Positions 1 through 5,305 of a stretch of 7,471 bases of DNA are shown here, one piece after another. The notes below the pieces were generated by a model. That model did not search any database, was not told the DNA's origin, and saw only the letters and a program-made list of their open reading frames with translations. Position 1 is the stretch's first letter. Every line of letters starts with the position of its first letter. A program made the position numbers and the translations under genes. Source of the stretch: Afipia sp. (GTDB taxonomy: Bacteria > Pseudomonadota > Alphaproteobacteria > Rhizobiales > Xanthobacteraceae); contig JAGVII010000271.1 of assembly GCA_020056155.1 (NCBI GenBank), positions 1-7,471 of the forward strand, in the 5' to 3' direction.

Positions 1-1307
1 ATCTTGATCAGGTCGTTGTTCAGCAGGATATTGTTCTGAAAGATCACGTTCATGCCGTGATAGGCGCCGGCAACGATGATCAGATCGTAGTGGATGGTTC
101 CCTCGAACAACGCGGTCAGATTGCCCTGCTCGTTCCCGCCGCTATACAGCTCATAGTGCGCGTCCGCGCTTTTCTGGACCACGATGTCGTTGTCGGACAG
201 ATAGTTCATCTGCACGATCGCATGCACGCTGTAGTAGTCGCCGTCCACCACATCGACGTTCCATTGCGGCCCTGCGAAAGTCGCTTTCAACTCGGCATAT
301 ATTCCGGGGTGATGGATGAAGTCGGCAATATTGTCGGTCTTGTTGCCGCCGTCCATGACGGGAAGCGCCTCGCCTCCAGCCATCTCGATGTGGTCGCGAT
401 CCGTGATGGAGTTGGTCTGGAAGATCGCGTTTGTCTCGAAATAATCGCCCATCACGATCATGGTGCGTCCGGACTCACTCAGATCGACAATCAGACCGGC
501 GTTCCAGCTGTCGTTGGCTCCGGTTTCGGCCCATTGCCCGAGGCCATTGCCAAGGTCGGGTGCGGGTACGGGGTCGGGAAGCGGTGTCTCGGCCGGCGGC
601 TCAGGCCGAGGGGTTTGAAGCTCACCGTTCAGATAGTAACCGGGCTCGACTGAATGGGCGCCGGGTTCGCCTTCTCGAGCCGCGAATTCCGCATCATAGG
701 CCTTGACAAACTCCACCGCGCCTTCCGTGCTCTGCGGAATCAACCATTCGTTGGGAATCTGGTCGCTGGCATTCTCCGCCATTTCCTGGAGAATGGATTC
801 GGTAACGGATGTCAGGCGAGCAATCTCGCAGGCGATGTCGTCGGTGCTGGCGCCGACGAGAATGTTGTCGTCATCCGACATGTAATTGTACTGGCGAATC
901 TGGCCCAGGCTCTGTTGGCCGCCCTCTTGATACTGAACCGTGATCTTGAACTCCTGGCCGCCGCCCCCGCCCCCCGCAGCGCGCGGCGCCATCAATCTCG
1001 AAAGTCCGCCGGGGCCGTCAGAGTCGAAATCGGGTTCTGGCGGTCGTGGGCTTAAGGATTTTATCGGGAGTATCCGGGGGGCATGAAATTCCTCGATCGC
1101 CGCAGTTCCCGCGAGCGGCATGCCGCGGCTTTCGAGTTCGTCGAGATCGAGCTGTTTATGGTAGTTGGGCCGCGGTGTGATGTAATCGTCTTGGAGATTT
1201 CTGAACGCTGTCGGATCGTAATCAATCCGATCTCGCGCGATATCGTTGATGATCTGAAAATAGCCCGCGAAATGCCAAACTGCTTCTGTTACGCCGCCAG
1301 GCACCAT
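1..1307 (-). CDS. Type I secretion protein-like repeat protein, 3' end outside the window
   Basis: The reading frame is open for 435 codons from an ATG at 1307 to the left edge, so the C-terminus is missing. An AGGAGG ribosome-binding site (plus 1313-1318) sits 5 bases upstream and fixes the start. Domains: an N-terminal region (about 1-85) beginning MVPGGVTEAVWHFAGY; a Pro/Ser/Asp-rich stretch; six glycines at 112-117; then a part with alternating polar/hydrophobic residues; a Pro-rich linker (233-250); and a second such part from about 255. Four copies of I-x-Q-x-N-x-[MIL]-x-[DN]-x-D begin at residues 137, 295, 364 and 422. I see no signal peptide, no transmembrane segment and no RTX GGxGxD nonapeptides in the visible part. 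From memory it resembles proteins annotated 'type I secretion protein' in Bradyrhizobium, which would make it an ABC-exporter substrate. That role is inferred, since the C-terminal secretion signal would lie off-window. It lies downstream of the low-complexity gene at 1430-2221, beyond a terminator. Confidence 0.75.
   Translation of the reverse strand, partial: MVPGGVTEAVWHFAGYFQIINDIARDRIDYDPTAFRNLQDDYITPRPNYHKQLDLDELESRGMPLAGTAAIEEFHAPRILPIKSLSPRPPEPDFDSDGPGGLSRLMAPRAAGGGGGGQEFKITVQYQEGGQQSLGQIRQYNYMSDDDNILVGASTDDIACEIARLTSVTESILQEMAENASDQIPNEWLIPQSTEGAVEFVKAYDAEFAAREGEPGAHSVEPGYYLNGELQTPRPEPPAETPLPDPVPAPDLGNGLGQWAETGANDSWNAGLIVDLSESGRTMIVMGDYFETNAIFQTNSITDRDHIEMAGGEALPVMDGGNKTDNIADFIHHPGIYAELKATFAGPQWNVDVVDGDYYSVHAIVQMNYLSDNDIVVQKSADAHYELYSGGNEQGNLTALFEGTIHYDLIIVAGAYHGMNVIFQNNILLNNDLIK
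9..899 (-). repeat. Four dispersed copies of an IxQxNx(M/I/L)x(D/N)xD motif
   Basis: The copies are encoded at 861-899 (IRQYNYMSDDDNI), 387-425 (IFQTNSITDRDHI), 183-218 (IVQMNYLSDNDI) and 9-44 (IFQNNILLNNDL). Spacing between copies is irregular: about 158, 69 and 58 residues. They are therefore a diverged protein repeat and not a DNA tandem repeat. Alternating hydrophobic and polar residues suggest beta strands ending in an acidic turn. A fifth copy occurs in the neighbouring gene at 1703-1735 (IDQVNNLVDRD). Confidence 0.7.
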
Positions 1308-1389
1308 GGGAGCCTCCTGTGTCAGGCTCGAGGATCAGCGATCCCCGGGGCAATCACACACCGGTCATTCTGAAAATGTTCGACGGGGA

Positions 1390-1419
1390 AAACCCGCACG
1401 GCGGATGCCGTGCGGGTTT
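1390..1419 (-). terminator. Rho-independent-type terminator after the low-complexity gene
   Basis: There is a perfect 13-bp stem (AAACCCGCACGGC paired with GCCGTGCGGGTTT) with a 4-base loop at 1403-1406. Read on the minus strand, the stem ends in TTTT (plus A1389-A1392) followed by CCCC, so the U tract is short. It starts 10 bases past the stop codon of the gene at 1430-2221 and lies 83 bases before the start of the next minus-strand gene. It may be leaky, setting the ratio of the two products, or the downstream gene may have its own promoter in 1308-1389. Confidence 0.8.
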
Positions 1420-1429
1420 CAGTATTCGA

Positions 1430-2221
1430 TTAGCCTACGCCCAGATCATGACTGTCGGACCAGTCATCACCAGCCACGTTCAGGGTGATGCTGTTGAACT
1501 GGATGTTCGCACCCTGCGTGATGGTCTGGTTGAATGCTTCCTGCGACAGAGCCGCATCGGCACTCGCGATCGCGCCGCTTGCGCTATCACCAATGACGTC
1601 GTCGATCTTCGAGTCCATCTTGGTATCGCCGCCTTCGGCCTCCGCCTCCCACTTGAAGTCGCCTTCGCCGCCTTGGAATGAAATCTCGGAGCCACTCGTG
1701 TCATCCCTATCAACCAGGTTGTTGACCTGATCGATATTGAAGATGTTGCCGTCGCCATCGAGCTTCTGGTTCACCACGTCCGGCATGATTATCGAACCAT
1801 GGACGTCGCTGAGGCACGACAGATCGATAACCGGGCTGCTCAGGCTGTCTGCGTCGATATCGATCTTGACATCGACTTCGACATTGACCTTGTTATCGAT
1901 GGTGTTTTCGATCTTGTTCTCGACGTTGTTGTCGAGTTCATTATCGACCTTGTTATCGACGCTGTTCTCGACCTTGTTGTCGAGATCGTTGTCGATCTTG
2001 TTGTCGTTGCTGTTCTTGTTGTCGTTCTCGTTCTCGTTGTCGTTCTCGCTCTTGGAATCGAGCGACTGAACGGCAAGCTGTGCCTGGCCCTGGGCCTGTC
2101 CCTGACCTTGCAGCTGACCCTGAAGCTGTGCCTGCAAATTGGCCTGCTTCTGATCCTGATCCTGATCTTGCTTCTGATCCTGATCCTGGTCCGGATCGTG
2201 CCTGCGCGACCTGTAAGACAT
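1430..2221 (-). CDS. Acidic low-complexity repeat protein, function unknown
   Basis: A 263-residue protein starting MSYRSRRHD. The start at 2221 is chosen because CAGGAG lies 6 bases upstream. An in-frame ATG at 2248 has no such site. Blocks in order: a short basic head; DQDQ/DQKQ repeats (about 9-26); a Q-rich block of AQLQGQ/GQAQ type (27-52); an N/D/E/K block (57-75); twelve tetrapeptides [ILV]-[DEN]-[NVI]-x (76-123); a less biased region with one cysteine (C136) and the motif IDQVNNLVDRD (163-173); an acidic Gly/Glu stretch; and an Ala/Ser helix leading to a beta-like tail ending SDSHDLGVG. No signal peptide or transmembrane segment is visible. The tail (QGANIQFNSITLNV) resembles the motif of the downstream protein. 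I recognise no enzyme domain. A structural, matrix or surface role, or export with its neighbour, is possible but unproven. The ordered blocks and correct ribosome site argue that the gene is real and not a composition artefact. Confidence 0.8.
   Translation of the reverse strand: MSYRSRRHDPDQDQDQKQDQDQDQKQANLQAQLQGQLQGQGQAQGQAQLAVQSLDSKSENDNENENDNKNSNDNKIDNDLDNKVENSVDNKVDNELDNNVENKIENTIDNKVNVEVDVKIDIDADSLSSPVIDLSCLSDVHGSIIMPDVVNQKLDGDGNIFNIDQVNNLVDRDDTSGSEISFQGGEGDFKWEAEAEGGDTKMDSKIDDVIGDSASGAIASADAALSQEAFNQTITQGANIQFNSITLNVAGDDWSDSHDLGVG
1703..1735 (-). repeat. Fifth copy of the IxQxNxLxDxD motif, in the low-complexity gene
   Basis: Residues 163-173 read IDQVNNLVDRD. They match every fixed position of the motif found four times in the adjacent gene; the closest is IFQTNSITDRD at residues 295-305 of that protein. 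Confidence 0.6.
1853..1996 (-). repeat. Twelve 12-bp units encoding tetrapeptide repeats
   Basis: Residues 76-123 fall into twelve consecutive tetrads with no gap: IDND, LDNK, VENS, VDNK, VDNE, LDNN, VENK, IENT, IDNK, VNVE, VDVK, IDID. Position 1 is always I, L or V, and position 2 is D or E except for one N. Position 3 is N in the first nine tetrads and then V or I. On the plus strand this appears as recurring TTGTTNTCGA and TTGTTATCGA words. The DNA units have diverged while the amino-acid register is kept, which suggests selection on the protein. Confidence 0.85.
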
Positions 2222-2227
2222 GACGAA

Positions 2228-2233
2228 CTCCTG
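2228..2233 (-). promoter_or_regulatory. Ribosome-binding site fixing the start at 2221
   Basis: CAGGAG on the minus strand with a 6-base spacer to the ATG at 2221. It lies inside the alternative longer frame starting at 2248, so the shorter start is favoured. Confidence 0.7.
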
Positions 2234-2263
2234 TTCGTTAAGGAGCATCGTCGTCGCTTCGAA

Positions 2264-2345
2264 AATCGCTGATCTTCTGCGTCTGCGATTATCAACGCGC
2301 TACGATGCAGTTGATGTCGGATCTTCCGACTGCGGTCCCCCCGCA
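2264..2345. repeat. Array of four abutting inverted repeats upstream of the low-complexity gene
   Basis: Four inverted repeats follow one another with no bases between them. They are AATCGC/GCGATT (2264-2269 and 2285-2290), ATCAAC/GTTGAT (2291-2296 and 2310-2315), GTCGGA-TCT-TCCGAC (2316-2330) and TGCGG-TCCCC-CCGCA (2331-2345). On the minus strand a GATAAT hexamer (plus 2288-2293) could be a -10 box, although the hexamer 17 bases upstream is a poor -35. If transcription starts near 2281, the 15-bp palindrome would be centred near -42, a usual position for an activator dimer. If it starts further upstream, the array would instead fold as a leader RNA. Promoter and start site are inferred. Confidence 0.5.
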
Positions 2346-2709
2346 ATTGTTTGCGAGACTCCGCATCGTCAGCGTTGCTTATGTGGAAGTCAGGGACTAG
2401 CCGCACATTCGGGCATCGCCCGCAGTCTTAGGCATTAGAGTGAGGGCGCCGTACGATGCTTTCGAGGTCATCCCATCCGCCATAAGAATGGGCCGGCTAA
2501 TCCTAATGGTTAGCTCGACTCTCCAAACACGGCAGGACTTCTGGAATTGCAACCTGATTGTGTGATGCCGTTGCTTGATGCGGCACAAAGGGCGCTGATT
2601 CAGACTGTAGCGCCGACACGCCCGATTGCACGTCAAAGTGAGTGCTCTGGCGGCTTATCCACTGAAGATTGCCTTAGTGGCCCTCGGTCGTGCGGACATC
2701 TAACCCGGG
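2346..2709. other. Gene-free stretch with scattered short hairpins
   Basis: No open frame here has a convincing ribosome site or gene-like composition, and I see no tRNA. Short perfect stems occur: CGGGC-ATC-GCCCG (2410-2422), CCCAT/ATGGG (2472-2492), GCTAA/TTAGC (2496-2514), TGCCG/CGGCA (2566-2585) and CCACT/AGTGG (2659-2680). None is followed by a T run on either strand. The last lies 30 bases past the stop of the gene at 2710-3279 and could help end its transcript. A small non-coding RNA cannot be excluded. Confidence 0.35.
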
Positions 2710-3279
2710 TCAGGACGATGCAGCGTTCGATCGAAGGTGGGCATCAAGTCGTGGCAGGATATCCCATATATCGCGATTGATGCGCGTCATGTCCTTGATG
2801 GTCTTGACCATGCCCTTCAGCCGGGCCTCATCCATGGCTTTCATCTCGCCGAACTGAAGGCTGGTCTTCGTCTGCACAATTCGCATCGACTGCGTATGGG
2901 TTATTTGCCCGCCGGCATCGACGATATACATGCAATGATTGAACTCGTTCCGCACATGCGTCGTTTCGTTGAATCGTTCGATGATCTTCGAAAGCGACCG
3001 GTCGAGGCTCTTGTCCTTAATCGTGATCTTCGCCAGGCGCTGGATAAGATCGAGGCGCGCTCTGGTGGTGTTGAGCGTGGCGAATGTCAGCGCCGCCGAC
3101 GCCTGGTCAGTTTTCATGAGGATCATGAGAACGTAAATGAACAGGCTTTCGTTGTTGGACCAGCTCGAAACGAGGTTTCCGATCAGCGCCAGTATCAACG
3201 TTCGTCGGTCGGCGGTTGCCGGCGCAGACGCGGCGAGCGCCTCAAAATCCGGCCTTGGCGGAAGCTGGCTTAAAATCAT
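2710..3279 (-). CDS. HEPN-like hypothetical protein
   Basis: A 189-residue, mostly helical soluble protein starting at ATG 3279. AGGAG (plus 3292-3296) lies 12 bases upstream, a long spacer, but an in-frame TGA 9 bases before the ATG excludes a longer form. The N-terminal about 25 residues are Pro/Ala-rich. A hydrophobic helix (about 29-56) follows, then LDLIQRLAKI (76-85), a helix (90-104) and the motif R110-N-E-F-N-H115. After this come a beta-like stretch (118-135) and a charged C-terminal helix. In HEPN families the RNxxxH or Rx4-6H motif sits at the start of a late helix and forms the active site of RNA-cleaving members; other HEPN members are inactive. That assignment rests on one motif plus the helical pattern, so function is open. 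I see no antitoxin-like neighbour in the same direction. The gene is divergent from 3412-3966 and has its own upstream region. Confidence 0.7.
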   Translation of the reverse strand: MILSQLPPRPDFEALAASAPATADRRTLILALIGNLVSSWSNNESLFIYVLMILMKTDQASAALTFATLNTTRARLDLIQRLAKITIKDKSLDRSLSKIIERFNETTHVRNEFNHCMYIVDAGGQITHTQSMRIVQTKTSLQFGEMKAMDEARLKGMVKTIKDMTRINRDIWDILPRLDAHLRSNAASS

Positions 3280-3411
3280 GAGACTGGTTCACTCCTGACT
3301 TGATCTGGAGCATCACGTGTCTTGGATGTATGATCGGGCAGGTTCCCGGACAAAACAAGGGCGCTATTTAGATTTTGGTTTATTTCAGGATCGGCAGCAG
3401 GGAGCGACGGC
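3280..3411. promoter_or_regulatory. Divergent promoter region between the HEPN-like and unknown genes
   Basis: These 132 bases separate two divergent starts, so both promoters should lie here. The best -10 candidate for the plus strand is TATGAT near 3330, with only a weak -35 upstream. For the minus strand TTGTCC with TACATC 17 bases later is weak. No clear operator palindrome is visible apart from the isolated CACGTG. Confidence 0.3.
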
Positions 3412-3966
3412 ATGCTGCACTGGGTTCTAGATCTCTCCCGAGTCCGCAGGGCTCGCAAGGCAGCTTGCGCAGCGATCTCTCCCATGGTCGCGAAGAGCCG
3501 CCATCGTCTAGGGACCATACCCGACGCAGCATGGTCGAGCCCCTACATCGTCGGCTTCATGGTCATGCTGATCACGATCATCGCCAAGACGGAGATCGGA
3601 AAAATCGAAGGCCAAACCCTGTGCCAGGTGCAGACGAAGGCATGGGAGGATATCACAGCCCTGAGATCAAACCTGATCGGCGAGGAAGTTCTTCTGCTCA
3701 GCGCCGCGCGAAACCGCGATTTCGAAATCGGTTGCCAGAACGCAATGACGCTCGGCTCCATGCTGATCGGCAACTCAATCTTTAATGTGGGCAATAGCGC
3801 GGATTGGCAGGATCAGAATCTTGATCTGCGAGACGATACAGCTGCGATCTGGTCGGAGCGGGACGACGTCTCCTCCCTTTGGGAACGCTTCTTCGATGCT
3901 CATGTCTCAGTACACATTTGCGACATCGAACCGGGTCTCAGACAATCGCCTTTCGAATGCTCTTGA
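3412..3966 (+). CDS. Unrecognised 184-residue protein
   Basis: The ATG at 3412 is preceded by GGGAG with a 7-base spacer. The first 40 residues are basic (Arg/Lys-rich around 10-32). A hydrophobic segment PYIVGFMVMLITIIAK (44-59) follows. It is flanked by polar residues and short for a membrane span, so it could be a buried helix or a weak anchor. The next part contains LCQVQTKAWEDIT (70-82) and the compact, conserved-looking stretch GEEVLLLSAARNRDFEIGCQNA (90-111), with cysteines at 71 and 108. The tail is acidic, ending SVHICDIEPGLRQSPFECS. Codon use is GC-rich at third positions, as expected for a real gene in this genome. I recognise no domain. It is divergent from the HEPN-like gene and lies 233 bases upstream of the regulator on the same strand. 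A weak T6 tract (3991-3996) follows the stop codon, so an operon with the regulator is uncertain. Confidence 0.6.
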   Translation: MLHWVLDLSRVRRARKAACAAISPMVAKSRHRLGTIPDAAWSSPYIVGFMVMLITIIAKTEIGKIEGQTLCQVQTKAWEDITALRSNLIGEEVLLLSAARNRDFEIGCQNAMTLGSMLIGNSIFNVGNSADWQDQNLDLRDDTAAIWSERDDVSSLWERFFDAHVSVHICDIEPGLRQSPFECS

Positions 3967-4003
3967 GCGGAAACGCTGTTCTGCCACGGCTTTTTTGAGA
4001 TGA

Positions 4004-4020
4004 GTTCCATGTTCTGGAAC
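4004..4020. repeat. Inverted repeat GTTCCA-TGTTC-TGGAAC upstream of the regulator gene
   Basis: Perfect 6-bp arms flank a 5-base centre, 180 bases before the regulator's ATG and 37 bases after the preceding stop. It could be an operator or a weak hairpin. The surrounding stretch to 4199 is AT-richer than the genes and should hold the regulator's promoter, but no strong -35/-10 pair is visible (TTGCAA near 4073 with TAAAGT 16 bases later is the best). Confidence 0.3.
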
Positions 4021-4199
4021 CGTCATTCGTTGTGCAACGCGCCAAAATCCCGTCGGAAAAGCATCACAGGCTTGCAATAAACGCAGGGTAAACTAAAGTT
4101 GGATGAATATTTTGAGCAGAAAATTACGAATTGATCATAGCGAACGGAATGGCCGCAAGACCGAGTATCAAGACGGAGTATTACGAGTAGGGGTGTGTC

Positions 4200-5246
4200 A
4201 TGAGTATCACCGGTTATTCGCATTCATTGCGCCGACGACAAAAGGGTTTTGATCCGTTTCCTGAGCGGCTATCTCAGGATGAAGCTGTCGCTTCGCGCAT
4301 TGAACAAAGTCATGGCGACCCTCCCCCCAAAAACTCAGAGCAATTCTCGCAATCTTCCATATCGACACGGCCGACACTGAGACCTCGCCATCCTTCACAT
4401 CTTCTGTCAGACGAGCTCTGTCTCGCGACGCAAATGAACGGTTCGCACCGGAGCGAGACGAAAACTCAAGACAGCCGCTCCCCATCGCGACCACGCACCA
4501 ACATCAAAATCCCGGCCAAACCCAGCGGGATCACACCTATCAACGGCGTGTCGCGAAACGACGACCGGCCTGTCTCAACGAAGAAACCTGGGATCGTCGT
4601 CATCCACCCGCGCGCTTTCTTCCGTGACTGCTTTGTTCGTTGTCTGGATATCTCCTACAAGAGCCATGACATCATGGCTTTCGCAAATATCCATGCATGG
4701 AGAGCTTCACCGGTCGAGAGCGCCGTTAATCCCTCAATTATTGTTTTCTTCGTCGACAGCAACGACGCATCAAGTATCACCGATCTCCAATTTCTCGAAT
4801 CCGCAGCGACGAATACGCCTGTCGTGATTGTGTCGGACATCGACGACGTAAACTACGTTGTACGCGCCCTCAAAGGCGGGGCACGCGGATACATCCCGAC
4901 AAGCCTGTCGTTCAATGTCGCCGTCGAGGCTGTGCGGCTGGTGGAAGCTGGCGGGACCTTTGTGCCCGTGAGCAGCCTCGCGCTGGATCGCAACAAGCAG
5001 GAGTCGACGGAGAAAACCGGCGATCTCCTGACCGAACGGCAAATGATGGTTGTCGAAGCGCTCTGTCAGGGAATGGCCAACAAGCAGATCGCTTATGAAC
5101 TAGGGATGAGCGAGCATACCGTGAAGGTTCATCTTCGCCACATCATGCGGAAACTCAGGGCCAGGAACAGAACCGAGGTCGCGGTGCTAACCAAAGACTT
5201 TTTTGAACGGCCGCATGAGCAAAAGCGGCAAGACGGACCTCACTAG
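4200..5246 (+). CDS. NarL/FixJ-type response regulator with degenerate receiver
   Basis: A 348-residue DNA-binding transcription regulator. Residues 1-128 are Ser/Pro/Arg-rich and look disordered, which is unusual because family members of about 210-230 residues start directly with the receiver. The receiver (about 131-255) keeps the fold pattern (GIVVIH, PSIIVFF, TPVVIVS, RALKGGARGYIP). It lacks the acidic pair of beta-1, where His-Pro (136-137) stands in place of Asp-Asp. The beta-3 Asp is shifted (FFVDSND, D186), the Ser/Thr switch is Ser212, and the usual Lys after beta-5 is missing (YIPTS). The LuxR-type HTH (277-332) is complete: LTERQMMVVEALCQGMANKQ, then AYELGMSEHTVKVHLRHIMRKL, then RTEVAV. 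A GGGG run lies 7-10 bases upstream of the ATG. No histidine kinase is nearby. Activity is probably independent of phosphorylation (inferred). It may control the secreted-type proteins to its left. Internal starts, for example Met80, would shorten the odd N-terminus. Confidence 0.9.
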   Translation: MSITGYSHSLRRRQKGFDPFPERLSQDEAVASRIEQSHGDPPPKNSEQFSQSSISTRPTLRPRHPSHLLSDELCLATQMNGSHRSETKTQDSRSPSRPRTNIKIPAKPSGITPINGVSRNDDRPVSTKKPGIVVIHPRAFFRDCFVRCLDISYKSHDIMAFANIHAWRASPVESAVNPSIIVFFVDSNDASSITDLQFLESAATNTPVVIVSDIDDVNYVVRALKGGARGYIPTSLSFNVAVEAVRLVEAGGTFVPVSSLALDRNKQESTEKTGDLLTERQMMVVEALCQGMANKQIAYELGMSEHTVKVHLRHIMRKLRARNRTEVAVLTKDFFERPHEQKRQDGPH

Positions 5247-5305
5247 AAGATCCGGCTTCCTGATCAAAATTGCGACGCAATAGCTCGCCGGAACGGCAAG
5301 TCCGC

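Noticed and set aside
57..653. Plus-strand open frame of 198 codons
   Set aside because: It lies opposite the open 435-codon minus-strand gene, which has an AGGAGG site and a repeated protein motif. The plus frame has no ribosome site or recognisable features.
1799..2272. Plus-strand open frame encoding a very hydrophobic, Val/Leu/Asp-rich protein that looks like a membrane repeat protein
   Set aside because: It is the antisense of the tetrapeptide and Q/D repeats of the minus-strand gene at 1430-2221, which has a proper ribosome site. The hydrophobic look comes from reading GTT/GAC-type complements.
2291..2315. FixK/FNR-type box from the ATCAAC and GTTGAT half-sites
   Set aside because: The half-sites are in the opposite order and 13 bases apart, whereas the box is TTGAT-N4-ATCAA.
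1840..2406. Minus-strand Arg/Thr/Ser-rich frame overlapping the low-complexity gene
   Set aside because: It is the same repeat DNA read one base out of frame, giving a monotonous RTRTRT product with no start signal.
2397..2636. Minus-strand frame of 79 codons in the gene-free stretch
   Set aside because: Cys/Arg-rich composition, no ribosome-binding site and no recognisable motif. It is more likely chance.
2737..3273. Plus-strand open frame of 178 codons opposite the HEPN-like gene
   Set aside because: The minus-strand frame has an AGGAG site, a plausible helical pattern and the RNxxxH motif. The plus frame is Arg/His-rich shadow sequence.
4004..4020. LexA-type SOS box (GTTC-N7-GTTC) in the GTTCCATGTTCTGGAAC repeat
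   Set aside because: The two GTTC words are separated by 3 bases and not 7, so it does not fit the alphaproteobacterial LexA site.
5270..5297. TTGCGACGCAA palindrome and GCCG-GAA-CGGC hairpin between the convergent genes as a bidirectional terminator
   Set aside because: Stems are only 4-5 bp and no T run follows on either strand. How these two genes end is not visible.
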